Origin: JBJXGC01 sp046154545
GTDB taxonomy: Bacteria > Chloroflexota > Dehalococcoidia > Tepidiformales > Tepidiformaceae
Assembly (NCBI GenBank): GCA_046154545.1
Contig: JBJXGC010000116.1
Coordinates: 1-16,536 of the forward strand
Direction of reading: 5' to 3'
DNA: 16,536 nucleotides
A program made the translations under genes and the position numbers. The number at the start of each line of letters is the position of its first letter. Position 1 is the first letter of the stretch. The notes beneath the pieces were generated by a model. The model saw only the letters and a list, made by a program, of their open reading frames with translations, was not told the origin of the DNA and made no database searches. Shown here piece after piece: positions 1-6,785 of the stretch.

Positions 1-1148
1 GCCCGATTAACACGACCCGGACGCGGGCCATCGAGCGGATCGCCCCCGGCGTCACCCTCCGCAAGAGCGTGAACGAGCCCGTCCAGACGGGGATCAAGGC
101 GATCGACGCCATGTTCCCCATCGGCCGTGGCCAGCGCGAGCTGATCATCGGCGACCGCTCCACCGGGAAGACAGCCATCGCCCTCGACACGATCATCAAC
201 CAGCGGGGTGGCGACCTCATCTGCATCTATGTCGCCATCGGCCAGAAGGCCGGCAAAGTGGCCCAGGTGGTCGGTCTGCTCGAAGAGGCAGGGGCCATGG
301 CCCACACGATCGTCGTAGCCGCGAACGCCTCCGATTCGGCCGCGCTCCAGTATCTCGCGCCCTACGCCGGCTGCTCGATCGGCGAAGAGATCATGGAGAG
401 CGGGCGCGACGCCCTCATCGTCTACGACGACCTGAGTAAGCACGCCTGGGCCTACCGCGAGATCTCTCTCCTCCTCCGCCGGCCGCCGGGCCGCGAGGCC
501 TACCCGGGCGACGTCTTCTACCTGCACAGCCGCCTTCTCGAACGGGCGGCCCGGCTGGAGGCCGGTGGCTCTCTGAGCGCCCTCCCGATCATCGAGACCC
601 AGGCGAACGACGTCTCCGCCTACATCCCGACGAACGTCATCTCGATCACTGATGGCCAGATCTACCTGGAATCGGACCTCTTCAACGCCGGCATCCGGCC
701 GGCCATCAACACCGGGCTCTCGGTGAGCCGGGTCGGTTCTTCGGCCCAGACGAAGGTGATGAAGTCGGTTTCCGGTGGCCTGAAGGGCGAGATGTCGCAG
801 TTCCGCGAACTCCAGGCCTTCGCCCAATTCGGGACGAGCGACCTCGATGTCTCCACCCGCCGCCAGCTCGAGCGTGGCCAGCGCGCGACGGAGCTGCTGA
901 AGCAGCCCCAGTTCACGCCGCTGAGCATGGCCGAGGAGTCGGTCGTGCTGCACGCCCTATCCGGTGGCTACCTCGATGATGTGCCCGTGAACAAGGTGCG
1001 CTCGTTCGAGGACGGGCTGCGCAAGTTCCTCGCCAGCAACCACCCCGAACTCTTGAAAGGCATCACGGACAACCCGGTGATGTCGGATGACCTCACCGGC
1101 CGGATGAAGTCCGTGATCACCACCTTCAAGGACACCGTGCCGTACTAG
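1..1148 (+). CDS. atpA: ATP synthase F1 subunit alpha (5' truncated by window edge)
   Basis: This is the alpha subunit of the F1 head of ATP synthase. It forms the alpha3beta3 hexamer with AtpD and carries non-catalytic nucleotide sites on the cytoplasmic side of the membrane. The reading frame is open from the first base (complete codons from base 3), so the GTG at 69 is internal and the true start lies upstream. About 382 codons are present against a usual length of just over 500, so roughly the N-terminal quarter is missing. Visible motifs are the Walker A loop GDRSTGKTA at bases 150-176 (usually GDRQTGKTA), the IYDDLSKHA-type segment (here IVYDDLSKHA), and the ISITDGQIYLESDLF and SVSRVGSSAQ segments, the last holding the arginine that reaches into the catalytic beta site. 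atpG follows 70 bases downstream in the same direction. Identification is secure. Confidence 0.98.
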   Translation, partial: PINTTRTRAIERIAPGVTLRKSVNEPVQTGIKAIDAMFPIGRGQRELIIGDRSTGKTAIALDTIINQRGGDLICIYVAIGQKAGKVAQVVGLLEEAGAMAHTIVVAANASDSAALQYLAPYAGCSIGEEIMESGRDALIVYDDLSKHAWAYREISLLLRRPPGREAYPGDVFYLHSRLLERAARLEAGGSLSALPIIETQANDVSAYIPTNVISITDGQIYLESDLFNAGIRPAINTGLSVSRVGSSAQTKVMKSVSGGLKGEMSQFRELQAFAQFGTSDLDVSTRRQLERGQRATELLKQPQFTPLSMAEESVVLHALSGGYLDDVPVNKVRSFEDGLRKFLASNHPELLKGITDNPVMSDDLTGRMKSVITTFKDTVPY

Positions 1149-1172
1149 CGGCCCCACCCAGCAGAACGCACC

Positions 1173-1192
1173 GGGCGGGATTCTCTCCGCCC
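1173..1192 (+). other. GC-rich hairpin between atpA and atpG
   Basis: GGGCGG at 1173-1178 can pair with CCGCCC at 1187-1192 around an 8-base loop. The hairpin lies in the 70-base atpA-atpG gap, just upstream of the atpG ribosome-binding site. No T-run follows it, so it is unlikely to end transcription of the operon. It could stabilise or process the mRNA and so tune subunit stoichiometry, but this is a guess from one short stem. Confidence 0.3.
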
Positions 1193-1218
1193 TCAAATCG
1201 CCGCCCAGGAAGTAGCCG

Positions 1219-2094
1219 ATGCCGACCATCCGCCAGCTCAAGCGCCGCATCGCCAGCGTCAAGAACACGGCGAAGATCACGAACGCGCTTCAGCTCGTCG
1301 CGGCTTCGAAGATGCGCCGCGCCCAGGACCGGGCCTCGCAAGCGCAACCGTACTCCGCGAAGCTGCGGGTCGTGCTGGCGGGCCTGGCGACGAAGGAAGC
1401 GGGCGGCGAAGCGCCCCACCCGCTCCTCGAGAACCGGCCGGTGAAGAATGTGGCCCTCCTCCACGTGACGCCGGACCGCGGCCTTTGCGGCGGCCTGAAC
1501 GCGAATATGAACCGGTCTGCGGGGACGTTCGTGGCGATGCAGCACGACCCCGTCCAGGTGGTGGCGGTTGGGAAGAAAGGCCGCGATTTCTTCGTCCGCG
1601 CCCACACCCACCTGGCGGCGGAGTTCACCGAACTCGGCGATTACCCGTCCCAGGCGGATACCCTCGGGATCAGCAAGCTGATCATCGAGGACTACCTGAA
1701 CGGGGTGGTCGATCGCGTCTACCTGAGCTTCCCGGAGCTGGTCTCGACCGCCAACCAGCGCCCCACCATCCGCCAGCTGTTGCCGATCGAGGCGCCGCGC
1801 ATGGATTCGCTGGCCGATGCGGAAGAGTTCCGGGCGGACTATATCTTCGAGCCGTCGGCCGACGTCGTCCTCCAACGGCTCCTGCCGCGGTACGTGGAGA
1901 TGCAGATTTACGAAGCCATCCTCCAGAACGCGGCGAGCTTTCAGTCGGCCCAGATGGTGGCGATGAAGAACGCGACGGACAACGCCAGCGACATTACGAA
2001 AGAGCTCACGCTCACCTACAACAAAGCCCGCCAGGAGCAGATCACGAAAGAGCTGCTCGACATCGTTGGCGGCGCAGCGGCGCTGGAGGACTGA
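1219..2094 (+). CDS. atpG: ATP synthase F1 subunit gamma
   Basis: This is the gamma subunit, the central rotor shaft of F1, which couples c-ring rotation to conformational changes in the beta subunits. The 291-residue product has the usual family length. It shows the two conserved terminal helices that form the coiled-coil shaft: the N-terminus (MPTIRQLKRRIASVKNT followed by KITNALQLVAASKM) and the C-terminus (NASDITKELTLTYNKARQEQ and ITKELLDIVGGAAAL). The middle part is more variable, as is normal. The ATG at 1219 is preceded by AGGAAG at 1207-1212. Downstream, the stop codon lies inside the extended reading frame of a HAD phosphatase gene rather than next to atpD, which is unusual for an atp operon. 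Identification is secure. Confidence 0.98.
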   Translation: MPTIRQLKRRIASVKNTAKITNALQLVAASKMRRAQDRASQAQPYSAKLRVVLAGLATKEAGGEAPHPLLENRPVKNVALLHVTPDRGLCGGLNANMNRSAGTFVAMQHDPVQVVAVGKKGRDFFVRAHTHLAAEFTELGDYPSQADTLGISKLIIEDYLNGVVDRVYLSFPELVSTANQRPTIRQLLPIEAPRMDSLADAEEFRADYIFEPSADVVLQRLLPRYVEMQIYEAILQNAASFQSAQMVAMKNATDNASDITKELTLTYNKARQEQITKELLDIVGGAAALED

Positions 2095-2749
2095 CCTGTC
2101 ACCTTTTGCGGCGGTCATCTTCGACATGGACGGCGTCCTCGTGGACGGTGAGCCGCTGCATTTCGCGGCGGTGAACCAGCTCATGGCCGGCGAAGGCAAA
2201 AGCATCACACTCGAGCAGTACAAGCCCTACATGGGGACGAAGGCAGGCTGGACGGAGATGATCCGCGACTTCGGCCTCACCCGCTCGCGCGAGCACTATT
2301 CACCGCTCTACCACGAACTCATCCTCAGCCAGTACCGGGAGCAGGCGGAGCCCGTGGATGGCGCGAGTTGCCTCGTGCTCGGCCTCGGCAGCAAGCGCCT
2401 GCCGGTCGCCGTGGCCTCATCCTCAGGACGGCCCTGGGTCGAGGCCTGCCTCCAGCGGATCGGCCTGGATAACGCGTTCGACCACGTTGTGACGGGGACG
2501 GACGTCCGCCAGGGCAAGCCAGACCCCGAGATCTACCTCCTGGCGGCGCAGAAGCTCGGCGTCGATCCCGCCCGCTGCCTCGCTATCGAAGACGCCCCCG
2601 CCGGCATCGCCTCGGCGAAGGCCGCCGGGATGACCTGCTGGGCGGTGCGGACGGAGTACACTCAGGGCCTCGACCTCGGATGTCCCGACCGGGTCTTCGA
2701 GACCCTTGGTGACATCGATATCGACGAGATCGTGAAGGTAGCAGCATGA
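2066..2749 (+). CDS. HAD-superfamily phosphatase, beta-phosphoglucomutase/phosphoglycolate-phosphatase-like
   Basis: This is a cytosolic HAD hydrolase or phosphomutase, probably acting on a small phosphorylated metabolite; the substrate cannot be read from sequence. Numbered from the TTG at 2066, motif I is FDMDGVLVDGEP (nucleophile D20, acid/base D22), motif II is in VASSSG (about 117-121), the motif III lysine is K151 in GKPDPEIY, and motif IV is CLAIEDAPAG (E175, D176). A helical cap lies between motifs I and II, so it is a subfamily I enzyme. The TTG start lies 29 bases inside atpG and gives an 11-residue leader unlike the family. A CTG at 2096, six bases after the strong Shine-Dalgarno GGAGGA (2085-2090), would give the typical start SPFAAVIFDMDG. 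No ATG exists before motif I. The gene sits inside the atp operon and its stop overlaps the next start (ATGA). Phosphoserine or phosphoglycolate phosphatase activity is possible but unproven. Confidence 0.9.
   Translation: MAAQRRWRTDLSPFAAVIFDMDGVLVDGEPLHFAAVNQLMAGEGKSITLEQYKPYMGTKAGWTEMIRDFGLTRSREHYSPLYHELILSQYREQAEPVDGASCLVLGLGSKRLPVAVASSSGRPWVEACLQRIGLDNAFDHVVTGTDVRQGKPDPEIYLLAAQKLGVDPARCLAIEDAPAGIASAKAAGMTCWAVRTEYTQGLDLGCPDRVFETLGDIDIDEIVKVAA
2085..2098 (+). promoter_or_regulatory. Shine-Dalgarno plus candidate CTG start of the HAD gene
   Basis: GGAGGA at 2085-2090 lies five bases before an in-frame CTG at 2096-2098, and the atpG stop (2092-2094) sits between them. This is ideal ribosome-binding spacing for a start that removes the atypical basic leader. 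CTG starts are rare, so this is an inference from spacing and from where the family normally begins. Confidence 0.45.
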
Positions 2750-3489
2750 CCGACCTTATCCTTCGTTCAGACAACAACGGAGTGGCGACGCTCACGATCA
2801 ACCGGCCCGAGGCCCTGAACGCCCTGAGCCCCAACCTCTTCGTCGAGCTCCGGGCGCACCTTGAGCGGATCGCCGCAGAGCCGGAGACGGTTGGGTGCGT
2901 CGTCTTGCGGGGCGAGGGCCGCTCGTTCTCGGCGGGTAACGACATCAAGGCGATCATGGCCGGCGAGCGGGCACCGGCCGCGCACTTCCAGGCGGAGACG
3001 CTGGACTTCATCGAGGCCCTGCCGCAGCCGGTGATCGCCTCGGTCCAGGGCCACTGCTACACCGGGGCGCTGGAGTTGGCCCTCGCCTGCGACCTCCTCG
3101 TCTGTGGCGAATCTGCCCGTTTCGCCGATACGCACGGGAAGTGGGCGATGACGCCGACCTGGGGCATGAGTCAGCGGCTTCCCCGCCGCATCGGGCCGCT
3201 CCAGGCGAAGATGCTGATGTTCACGGGCACGCCAATCACGGGCCAGCGGGCAGTGGAGATCGGCCTCGCGAACCTCTGCGTCGCAGACGCCGAACTCGAG
3301 GCGAAGACCGCCGAGCTGGCGGCGACGATCACGGGACTCTCGTGGCACACCCTCCGGGGCGACAAACGCCTCGTAAACGAAGGCCAACGCTACACGCTCG
3401 CCGAAGGCCTTGCCTTCGAACGGCGGACCAGCCCGGGGGCCGGGCCCGATATGGCCGAACGGCTCAAATCGTTCGGCGCCAAATCCTGA
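2746..3489 (+). CDS. Enoyl-CoA hydratase/isomerase (crotonase) family protein
   Basis: This is a 247-residue crotonase-fold enzyme acting on a CoA thioester; family reactions are hydration, isomerisation or decarboxylation of acyl-CoAs. The first oxyanion-hole segment is RSFSAGNDIK (about 59-68) and the second is in QGHCYTGALELALACD (about 101-116). E110 aligns with the catalytic Glu144 of rat mitochondrial enoyl-CoA hydratase. The second catalytic acid, Glu164, falls 20 residues later and is H130 here, within FADTHGKWAMTP. A FADTH-type segment is, from memory, seen in some annotated actinobacterial Ech proteins, so this looks like a subfamily trait rather than damage, but classical hydratase chemistry is doubtful. 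The ATG overlaps the HAD stop codon, which implies translational coupling. It is followed by atpD 40 bases on, so the pair sits inside the ATP synthase operon. Substrate unknown. Confidence 0.92.
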   Translation: MTDLILRSDNNGVATLTINRPEALNALSPNLFVELRAHLERIAAEPETVGCVVLRGEGRSFSAGNDIKAIMAGERAPAAHFQAETLDFIEALPQPVIASVQGHCYTGALELALACDLLVCGESARFADTHGKWAMTPTWGMSQRLPRRIGPLQAKMLMFTGTPITGQRAVEIGLANLCVADAELEAKTAELAATITGLSWHTLRGDKRLVNEGQRYTLAEGLAFERRTSPGAGPDMAERLKSFGAKS

Positions 3490-3516
3490 ATCCTCTCTGG
3501 CGAGAGTCCAACTACT

Positions 3517-3532
3517 GGAGGTCGTGTTCATG
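3517..3532 (+). promoter_or_regulatory. Ribosome-binding site that fixes the atpD start
   Basis: GGAGG at 3517-3521 lies eight bases before the ATG at 3530. The open frame extends upstream to 3410 inside the crotonase gene, and a GTG lies at 3524, but only the ATG at 3530 has correct spacing and gives the expected N-terminus of a beta subunit. Confidence 0.8.
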
Positions 3533-4942
3533 GCTACGGCAACTGCAACTGAAGGTCGCGTGGTGCAGATCATCGGCACCGTTATCGACATCGAGTTTCC
3601 GGCGGCGCACCTGCCCGCCATCAACAACGCGGTCAACATCATCCTGGATGACGGCTCGCCGTTGGTGACCGAAGTGCAGCAGCACCTGGGGAACAACTGG
3701 GTGCGCTGCCTGGCGATGGACACGACCGATGGCCTCCGCCGCCAGCAGCGGGCCGTCGATACGGGCGAGGCGATCAAGGTGCCCGTCGGGGAGTTGGCCC
3801 TCGGCCGCATGTTCAACGTCCTCGGCAACCCGATCGACAACCTCCCGCCGGCGACAGACGCGCCGCACTGGGGCATCCACCGGGCGCCACCGCTGTTCGA
3901 AGACCAGGAGACGACGCCGTCCGTCCTCGAAACGGGGATCAAGGTCATTGACCTCATCGCGCCGCTCGTCCGCGGCGGCAAGGTCGGCCTCTACGGCGGC
4001 GCCGGCGTCGGCAAAACGGTCGTCATCCAGGAGCTGATCTCGAACATCGCCCGCGAACACGGCGGCTACAGCGTGTTCGCCGGCGTGGGCGAACGCTCCC
4101 GCGAAGGCAATGACCTCTGGCATGAGATGAAAGACTCGGGCGTGCTTCCGAAGATGGCCATGGTCTTCGGCCAGATGAACGAGCCCCCCGGCGTGCGCCT
4201 CCGCGTGGCCCTCTCCGGGCTGACGATGGCGGAGTACTTCCGTGATGAAGAGGGCCGCGACGTGCTCTTCTTCGTCGATAACATCTATCGCTACACGCTG
4301 GCCGGCATGGAAGTCTCGGCCCTCCTCGGCCGGATGCCCTCGGCAGTGGGCTACCAGCCCACGCTGGCGACGGAGATGGGCGACCTCGAAGAGCGCATCA
4401 CCTCCACCAAGAAGGGCTCGATCACGTCATTCCAGGCCATCTACGTCCCGGCCGACGACTACACGGACCCGGGCGTGGCCACGACCTTCGGCCACCTCGA
4501 CGCTGTCGTTGCGCTTGAGCGGGCGCTTGCCGAACAGGCCCTCTTCCCGGCGATGGACCCGTTGTCCTCGTTCTCCCGAGCCCTTGAGCCGCGGATCGTC
4601 GGCCAGGAGCATTACGACGTGGCCCGGGGAGTGCAGGGCGTCCTTCAGCGCTACCGCGAACTGCAGGACATCATCGCCATCCTCGGCATCGACGAGCTTT
4701 CCGACGACGACAAGCTGGCCGTGGCCCGGGCCCGCAAGATCCAGCGCTTCCTCACGCAGCCGTTCACCGTCGCGGAACAGTTCACGGGCAACGCCGGGAA
4801 GTACGTCTCGGTGCGGGAAACGGTCCGCGGGTTCAAGGAGATCCTCGACGGCGCCCACGACGGGCTGCCCGAGCAGGCGTTCTACATGGTCGGCAACATC
4901 GACGAGGCGGTCGAAAAAGGCCGCCAGTTGTCCGAGGTCTAG
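3530..4942 (+). CDS. atpD: ATP synthase F1 subunit beta
   Basis: This is the catalytic beta subunit, where ATP is made or hydrolysed. The product is 470 residues, normal for the family. It shows an N-terminal beta barrel (GRVVQIIGTVIDIEFP, about 9-24), Walker A GGAGVGKT (156-163), the catalytic glutamate E188 in GERSREG, Walker B in VLFFVDN (about 245-251), LLGRMPSAVGYQPTLATEMG (about 265-284), and the lever motif as DELSDDD (388-394; usually DELSEED). Some normally rigid stretches differ, for example NIYRYTLAG for the common NIFRFTQAG and FPAMDPLSSFSR for YPAVDPLDSTSR, so the lineage is divergent but all catalytic residues remain. It follows an inserted HAD/crotonase pair instead of atpG, and atpC starts four bases after its stop. 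Identification is secure. Confidence 0.98.
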   Translation: MATATATEGRVVQIIGTVIDIEFPAAHLPAINNAVNIILDDGSPLVTEVQQHLGNNWVRCLAMDTTDGLRRQQRAVDTGEAIKVPVGELALGRMFNVLGNPIDNLPPATDAPHWGIHRAPPLFEDQETTPSVLETGIKVIDLIAPLVRGGKVGLYGGAGVGKTVVIQELISNIAREHGGYSVFAGVGERSREGNDLWHEMKDSGVLPKMAMVFGQMNEPPGVRLRVALSGLTMAEYFRDEEGRDVLFFVDNIYRYTLAGMEVSALLGRMPSAVGYQPTLATEMGDLEERITSTKKGSITSFQAIYVPADDYTDPGVATTFGHLDAVVALERALAEQALFPAMDPLSSFSRALEPRIVGQEHYDVARGVQGVLQRYRELQDIIAILGIDELSDDDKLAVARARKIQRFLTQPFTVAEQFTGNAGKYVSVRETVRGFKEILDGAHDGLPEQAFYMVGNIDEAVEKGRQLSEV

Positions 4943-4946
4943 GGCC

Positions 4947-5393
4947 ATGCCGCTGACCGTCGAAATCGTCACCGCGGAACGAGTCGTCCGCACGGAAAGC
5001 AACGTCGAGGTGCTGATGGCGCCCGGGAGCGAAGGCCAGTTGGCCATCCTTCCCAGCCATGCGGCCCTGATGACGACGCTGGACGCCGGGGCGCTCACCT
5101 TCCGGCGGGGCGCCGAAGAATCCGACTTCGCCATTAGCGGCGGCTTCATGGAAGTACGGAACGACCGCGTGACCGTGCTCGCCGACGCCGCCGAGGCGGC
5201 CGAGGAGATCGACATCTTGCGCGCGGAAGCGGCCCGCGCCCGGGCCGAGGAGCGGCTGAAGCGCTACCGCGACCAGGCCGCGAGCGACGTGGATTTGGCG
5301 CGCGCCTCGGCCGCTCTCCAGCGTTCGCTGCTGCGCCTGCGCGTGGCCGAGCGTGGGCGGCGGCGCCACACCGATGGCCGGCCGCGGGTGTAA
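4947..5393 (+). CDS. atpC: ATP synthase F1 subunit epsilon
   Basis: This is the epsilon subunit, which sits at the foot of the gamma shaft and regulates ATP hydrolysis. The 148-residue product has the N-terminal beta sandwich (MPLTVEIVTAERVV, then GSEGQLAILPSHAALMTTLDAG and FAISGGFMEVRNDRVTVLADAAE) and the C-terminal two-helix region. The stretch EIDILRAEAARARAEERL (about 91-108) fits the I/L-D-x-x-R-A ATP-binding consensus known from thermophilic Bacillus epsilon, so ATP-sensing inhibition is plausible. The final residues are a basic tail (GRRRHTDGRPRV). The ATG at 4947 is four bases after atpD and closes the atp operon in this window. Confidence 0.95.
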   Translation: MPLTVEIVTAERVVRTESNVEVLMAPGSEGQLAILPSHAALMTTLDAGALTFRRGAEESDFAISGGFMEVRNDRVTVLADAAEAAEEIDILRAEAARARAEERLKRYRDQAASDVDLARASAALQRSLLRLRVAERGRRRHTDGRPRV

Positions 5394-5498
5394 TGCGTCC
5401 GCCATGGGTCGCGACACTCGCCGCAGGCCTGTGATGGGACGCCTTTGGCGGGGCCATGTGGCCCAACCGCGCCGTACCCCCTATTCTGGGCTTAACGT
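5394..5498 (+). other. atpC-murA intergenic region with a weak hairpin
   Basis: These 105 bases separate the atp operon from the envelope module. GGGCC at 5451-5455 can pair with GGCCC at 5460-5464 around a four-base loop, but no T-run follows, so termination here is uncertain. TATTCT at 5482-5487 resembles a -10 box, without a clear -35 at correct spacing. It lies 11 bases before the murA ATG, and murA has no Shine-Dalgarno, so a nearly leaderless transcript is possible. Both signals are weak. Confidence 0.3.
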
Positions 5499-6785
5499 AT
5501 GAATTCCAACCGCCTTCGCGGGGCACGCTATGCCGTCCAGGGCGGTGCCGTGCTCCAGGGTACCGTCCGCGTTTCGGGCGCCAGCAACGCTGCCCTCGCC
5601 GCGATGTGCGCTGCCCTCCTCACGGATGACGAAGTTGTCCTCACGAACGTCCCGGACATCTCCGATGCGGAGTCACTCGCTGAGCTGCTCCGGAGCCTTG
5701 GTGCCAGCGTCATCATCTCGCCCGGAGAGCGGATGGCGCTCTCGGGCCGGGGCGTGAACGTCTTTGAGGCGCCGAGTGAGCTGATCACCGAGAACAGGGC
5801 GTCGTTCCAGGTGATGGGGCCGCTACTTGCCCGGCACGGGTTCGCCGCCTCCCCCCCTCCTGGAGGAGACGTGATTGGCCAGCGACCGATCGACGTCCAC
5901 CTCAACGGGTTCGAAGCGATGGGCGCGCGGGTCACGCGCGACGGTGAACGGTATGTCGTCGAGGCGCCGGACGGCCCCCGGAGCCTCCGCGGCGCCCGTA
6001 TCTTCATGGACTACCCGTCGGTCACGGGCACGCAGAACGTGATGATGGCGGCGGTCCTCGCTCGCGGCCGGACGGTCATCGTGAACGCCGCCACCGAGCC
6101 GGAAGTGGAAGACCTGGCCTTCCTCCTCAATGCCATGGGTGCCCGCGTCCAGGGGATCGGCACCCAGATGCTTGAGATCGAGGGCGTGGAGGAGCTCCAC
6201 GGCGCGACCTATCACGTGATGCCCGACCGTATCGAAGCGGGCACGTTCGCGATCGCGGCGGCGATGACGGGCGGCAACGTCGTCATCGAGGAAGCGCCCG
6301 TACGGGTCATGGACGCCGTTATTTCGAAGCTGCGCGCGGCCGGGGCCACGGTCGAGAGCGTAGGCGAGCGCTGCATCCGGGTGGAGCGTAGAGAGGAACT
6401 GCGGCCCGTCAGCTTCCAGGCCCTCCCCTACCCGGGACTGGCCACGGACCTCCACGCGCCGATGGCGGCGATGCTCACGCAGGCGGCCGGCGTCTCGATT
6501 ATCCACGAACGCGTCTTCGATAACCGCATGCTCTACGTCAGCGAACTGCGGAAGCTCGGGGCGGAGATCGTCAGCACCGGTTCGTCCGCGATCGTCAGCG
6601 GGCCGACGCCGCTCCATGGGGCGCGTGTCCGGGCGCTCGACGTGCGGGCGGGTGCGGCTGTTATGCTGGCTGGAATGGTAGCGCAGGGCACAACGATCAT
6701 CGAGGAGATCCATCACCTCGATCGCAAGTACGAACACCTGGACATAAAGCTCCGGAGCCTCGGTGTAGACGTGGTACGCAGCTAA
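5499..6785 (+). CDS. murA: MurA-family UDP-GlcNAc enolpyruvyltransferase with substituted active-site Lys and Cys
   Basis: This MurA/EPSP-synthase-fold protein (428 residues, full length) should transfer enolpyruvate from PEP to UDP-N-acetylglucosamine, the first committed step of peptidoglycan synthesis in the cytosol. Conserved residues by E. coli numbering: Arg91 (R100 here), Arg120 (R129), Asp305 (D317, PGLATDLHA), Arg331 (R343, FDNRMLYV), Arg371 (R383, DVRAGAAVML) and Arg397 (R409, LDRKYEHLD). Two hallmarks differ. The mobile-loop Cys115 is D124 in PPGGDVIGQRPIDVHL, the change found in fosfomycin-resistant mycobacterial and chlamydial MurA. The near-invariant Lys22 is S29 in SGASNAALAAM (usually SGAKNAALP). 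The Lys change is unexpected and may mean altered chemistry or substrate. The ATG at 5499 has no clear ribosome-binding site. The stop overlaps the mreB start (TAATG). A second, canonical murA elsewhere in the genome is possible. Confidence 0.9.
   Translation: MNSNRLRGARYAVQGGAVLQGTVRVSGASNAALAAMCAALLTDDEVVLTNVPDISDAESLAELLRSLGASVIISPGERMALSGRGVNVFEAPSELITENRASFQVMGPLLARHGFAASPPPGGDVIGQRPIDVHLNGFEAMGARVTRDGERYVVEAPDGPRSLRGARIFMDYPSVTGTQNVMMAAVLARGRTVIVNAATEPEVEDLAFLLNAMGARVQGIGTQMLEIEGVEELHGATYHVMPDRIEAGTFAIAAAMTGGNVVIEEAPVRVMDAVISKLRAAGATVESVGERCIRVERREELRPVSFQALPYPGLATDLHAPMAAMLTQAAGVSIIHERVFDNRMLYVSELRKLGAEIVSTGSSAIVSGPTPLHGARVRALDVRAGAAVMLAGMVAQGTTIIEEIHHLDRKYEHLDIKLRSLGVDVVRS

Noticed and set aside
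3410..3529. A longer atpD start inside the crotonase gene
   Set aside because: The extension overlaps the crotonase C-terminus and has no beta-subunit homology; the ATG at 3530 has a well-placed GGAGG.
5444..5487. TTGGCG and TATTCT as a murA promoter pair
   Set aside because: The spacer is about 31 bases, far too long; only the -10-like element is mentioned, at low confidence.
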